64,000 nt of DNA from Planctomycetota bacterium (GTDB taxonomy: Bacteria > Planctomycetota > GCA-2746535). Numbering within the stretch: the stretch's first letter is position 1; each line of letters starts with the position of its first letter. The DNA is taken from assembly GCA_002746535.1 (NCBI GenBank), contig NVWA01000002.1, positions 34,619-98,618 of the forward strand, given 5' to 3'. The position numbers were made by a program, and so were the translations under genes. Shown in pieces: positions 63,515-64,000 of this stretch. The notes below the pieces were generated by a model. That model was not told where the DNA came from and did not search any database. It worked only from the letters and a program-made list of their open reading frames with translations.

Positions 63515-64000
63515 CTACTTAGCTAATAATTTTTTCATCTCATCTGAAGAAATAGATCGTATTGAAATTATTTTTATTTCAGTTAATGGCTTATCCGTTT
63601 TTCGCTGTTGCGGCAAAGCTGGAGCAACTGGAGCCTCCGAAATCTTGATGGCGATTTCCATGCCTTTAACAACCTTTCCAAAATTAGTATGCTTACCATC
63701 TAAAAAGGGAGTGTCGGCAACATTAATAAAAAACTGCGAACCATTCGTATTAGGACCAGAATTCGCCATTGCCAGAGACCCCTTGACAAGATTATTGAAT
63801 TTTAACTTATCATTATATTTATATCCCATTTTTACATTTAATTCAAAAAGGGATTTTATGCTTTTAAATTCTGTGACTTTTTTATCCCAAACTTCTTTAA
63901 CTTTTGCTGCACCGACTCGTTCATAATCTGCTTTTGACTTAATACTTAACTCAGCAAACGTCTCTTTTTGAACATAACTTTTTCCCAATCTTTGGTCAAC
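63515..64000 (-). CDS. Cyclophilin-type peptidyl-prolyl isomerase (5' end outside window)
   Basis: C-terminal part of a cyclophilin, cut at the right edge (frame open to base 64000). [20 protein letters not shown] is the active-site loop, [18 protein letters not shown] is the second core block. It carries an extra helical region before the core, so the whole protein is larger than a minimal cyclophilin. The gap 63221-63514 shows nothing recognisable. Confidence 0.9.
   Translation of the reverse strand, partial: VDQRLGKSYVQKETFAELSIKSKADYERVGAAKVKEVWDKKVTEFKSIKSLFELNVKMGYKYNDKLKFNNLVKGSLAMANSGPNTNGSQFFINVADTPFLDGKHTNFGKVVKGMEIAIKISEAPVAPALPQQRKTDKPLTEIKIISIRSISSDEMKKLLAK

Noticed and set aside
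1..64000. CRISPR array, prophage or insertion sequence
   Set aside because: No regularly spaced direct repeats, transposase, integrase or phage structural gene was recognised.

Overview
The window is A+T-rich, gene-dense bacterial DNA. It fits the PVC superphylum, most likely Lentisphaerota (Lentisphaera-like). The marks are two C-x-P-x-R sulfatases, three long pseudopilins that end in a motif resembling F-A-D-x-S-V, fused GntR/periplasmic-binding-type regulators, a DUF4091 protein, and a dihydroorotase and PurM of the Bacteroidetes-like type. This placement comes from family resemblance only. No rRNA, tRNA, CRISPR array, insertion sequence or phage module was recognised.

Layout. 0-5.2 kb: a chemotaxis block with a receptor carrying at least three tandem PAS units (125 codons each), then cheR, cheB and cheD. 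The gene set resembles the Pseudomonas Che2/Aer2 cluster, but CheD lacks its catalytic cysteine. 5.3-9.4 kb: an AarF/UbiB-like kinase, a truncated globin, a decayed copy of the aarF 3' end, and a glutamyl-tRNA reductase fused to a degenerate precorrin-2-dehydrogenase-like domain. 9.5-12.5 kb (minus): a membrane HPt histidine kinase, a PilZ protein and a UVR-motif protein in one tight operon. 12.6-21.3 kb: an SDR-type reductase, a decayed region, an RTX-like 18-residue-repeat protein, a cupin lipoprotein, a metallophosphoesterase, a C39-like membrane protein, a stand-alone LigD phosphoesterase-like protein, YchF, a DinB-like protein and a Gfo/Idh/MocA oxidoreductase.

21.4-28.1 kb: DUF3592 and DUF5329 proteins, two sulfatases, a GIY-YIG protein and a pseudopilin. 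28.3-34.7 kb: purM; a minus-strand operon pyrC-hemB-orf94-lemA-DUF3137; sufE; and a small bL33 gene (rpmG) at 34542-34718. 35.0-40.5 kb: a two-gene unit in which a 1314-residue GAF-GGDEF-protein kinase-lectin-like-TPR protein overlaps a PrsW-family membrane protease by one base. This is one of the two best candidates for an undescribed system.

40.5-51.5 kb: a carbohydrate locus with an SGNH hydrolase, a DUF1961 protein, a parallel beta-helix protein and a secreted DUF4091 glycosidase-like protein, next to two paralogous GntR/PBP regulators and two paralogous pseudopilins. A 15-bp direct repeat upstream of the pseudopilins looks like a shared operator. 51.5-58.7 kb: four receiver-domain proteins, a GT2 glycosyltransferase, an arsenite methyltransferase and the metX-metW pair. 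58.9-63.2 kb (minus): a diheme peroxidase, a cupredoxin, a membrane-anchored cytochrome P460-like protein and a chemoreceptor that overlaps the P460-like gene by one base. This suggests an envelope redox reaction wired to chemotaxis and is the second candidate system. The window closes with a cyclophilin cut by the right edge.

Together the genes describe a motile or surface-sensing heterotroph with heavy investment in signalling (chemotaxis, PilZ/GGDEF, kinases, receiver proteins), sulfated-polysaccharide breakdown and haem-based sensing. All positions and motifs were read by eye; identities and percentages were not computed.
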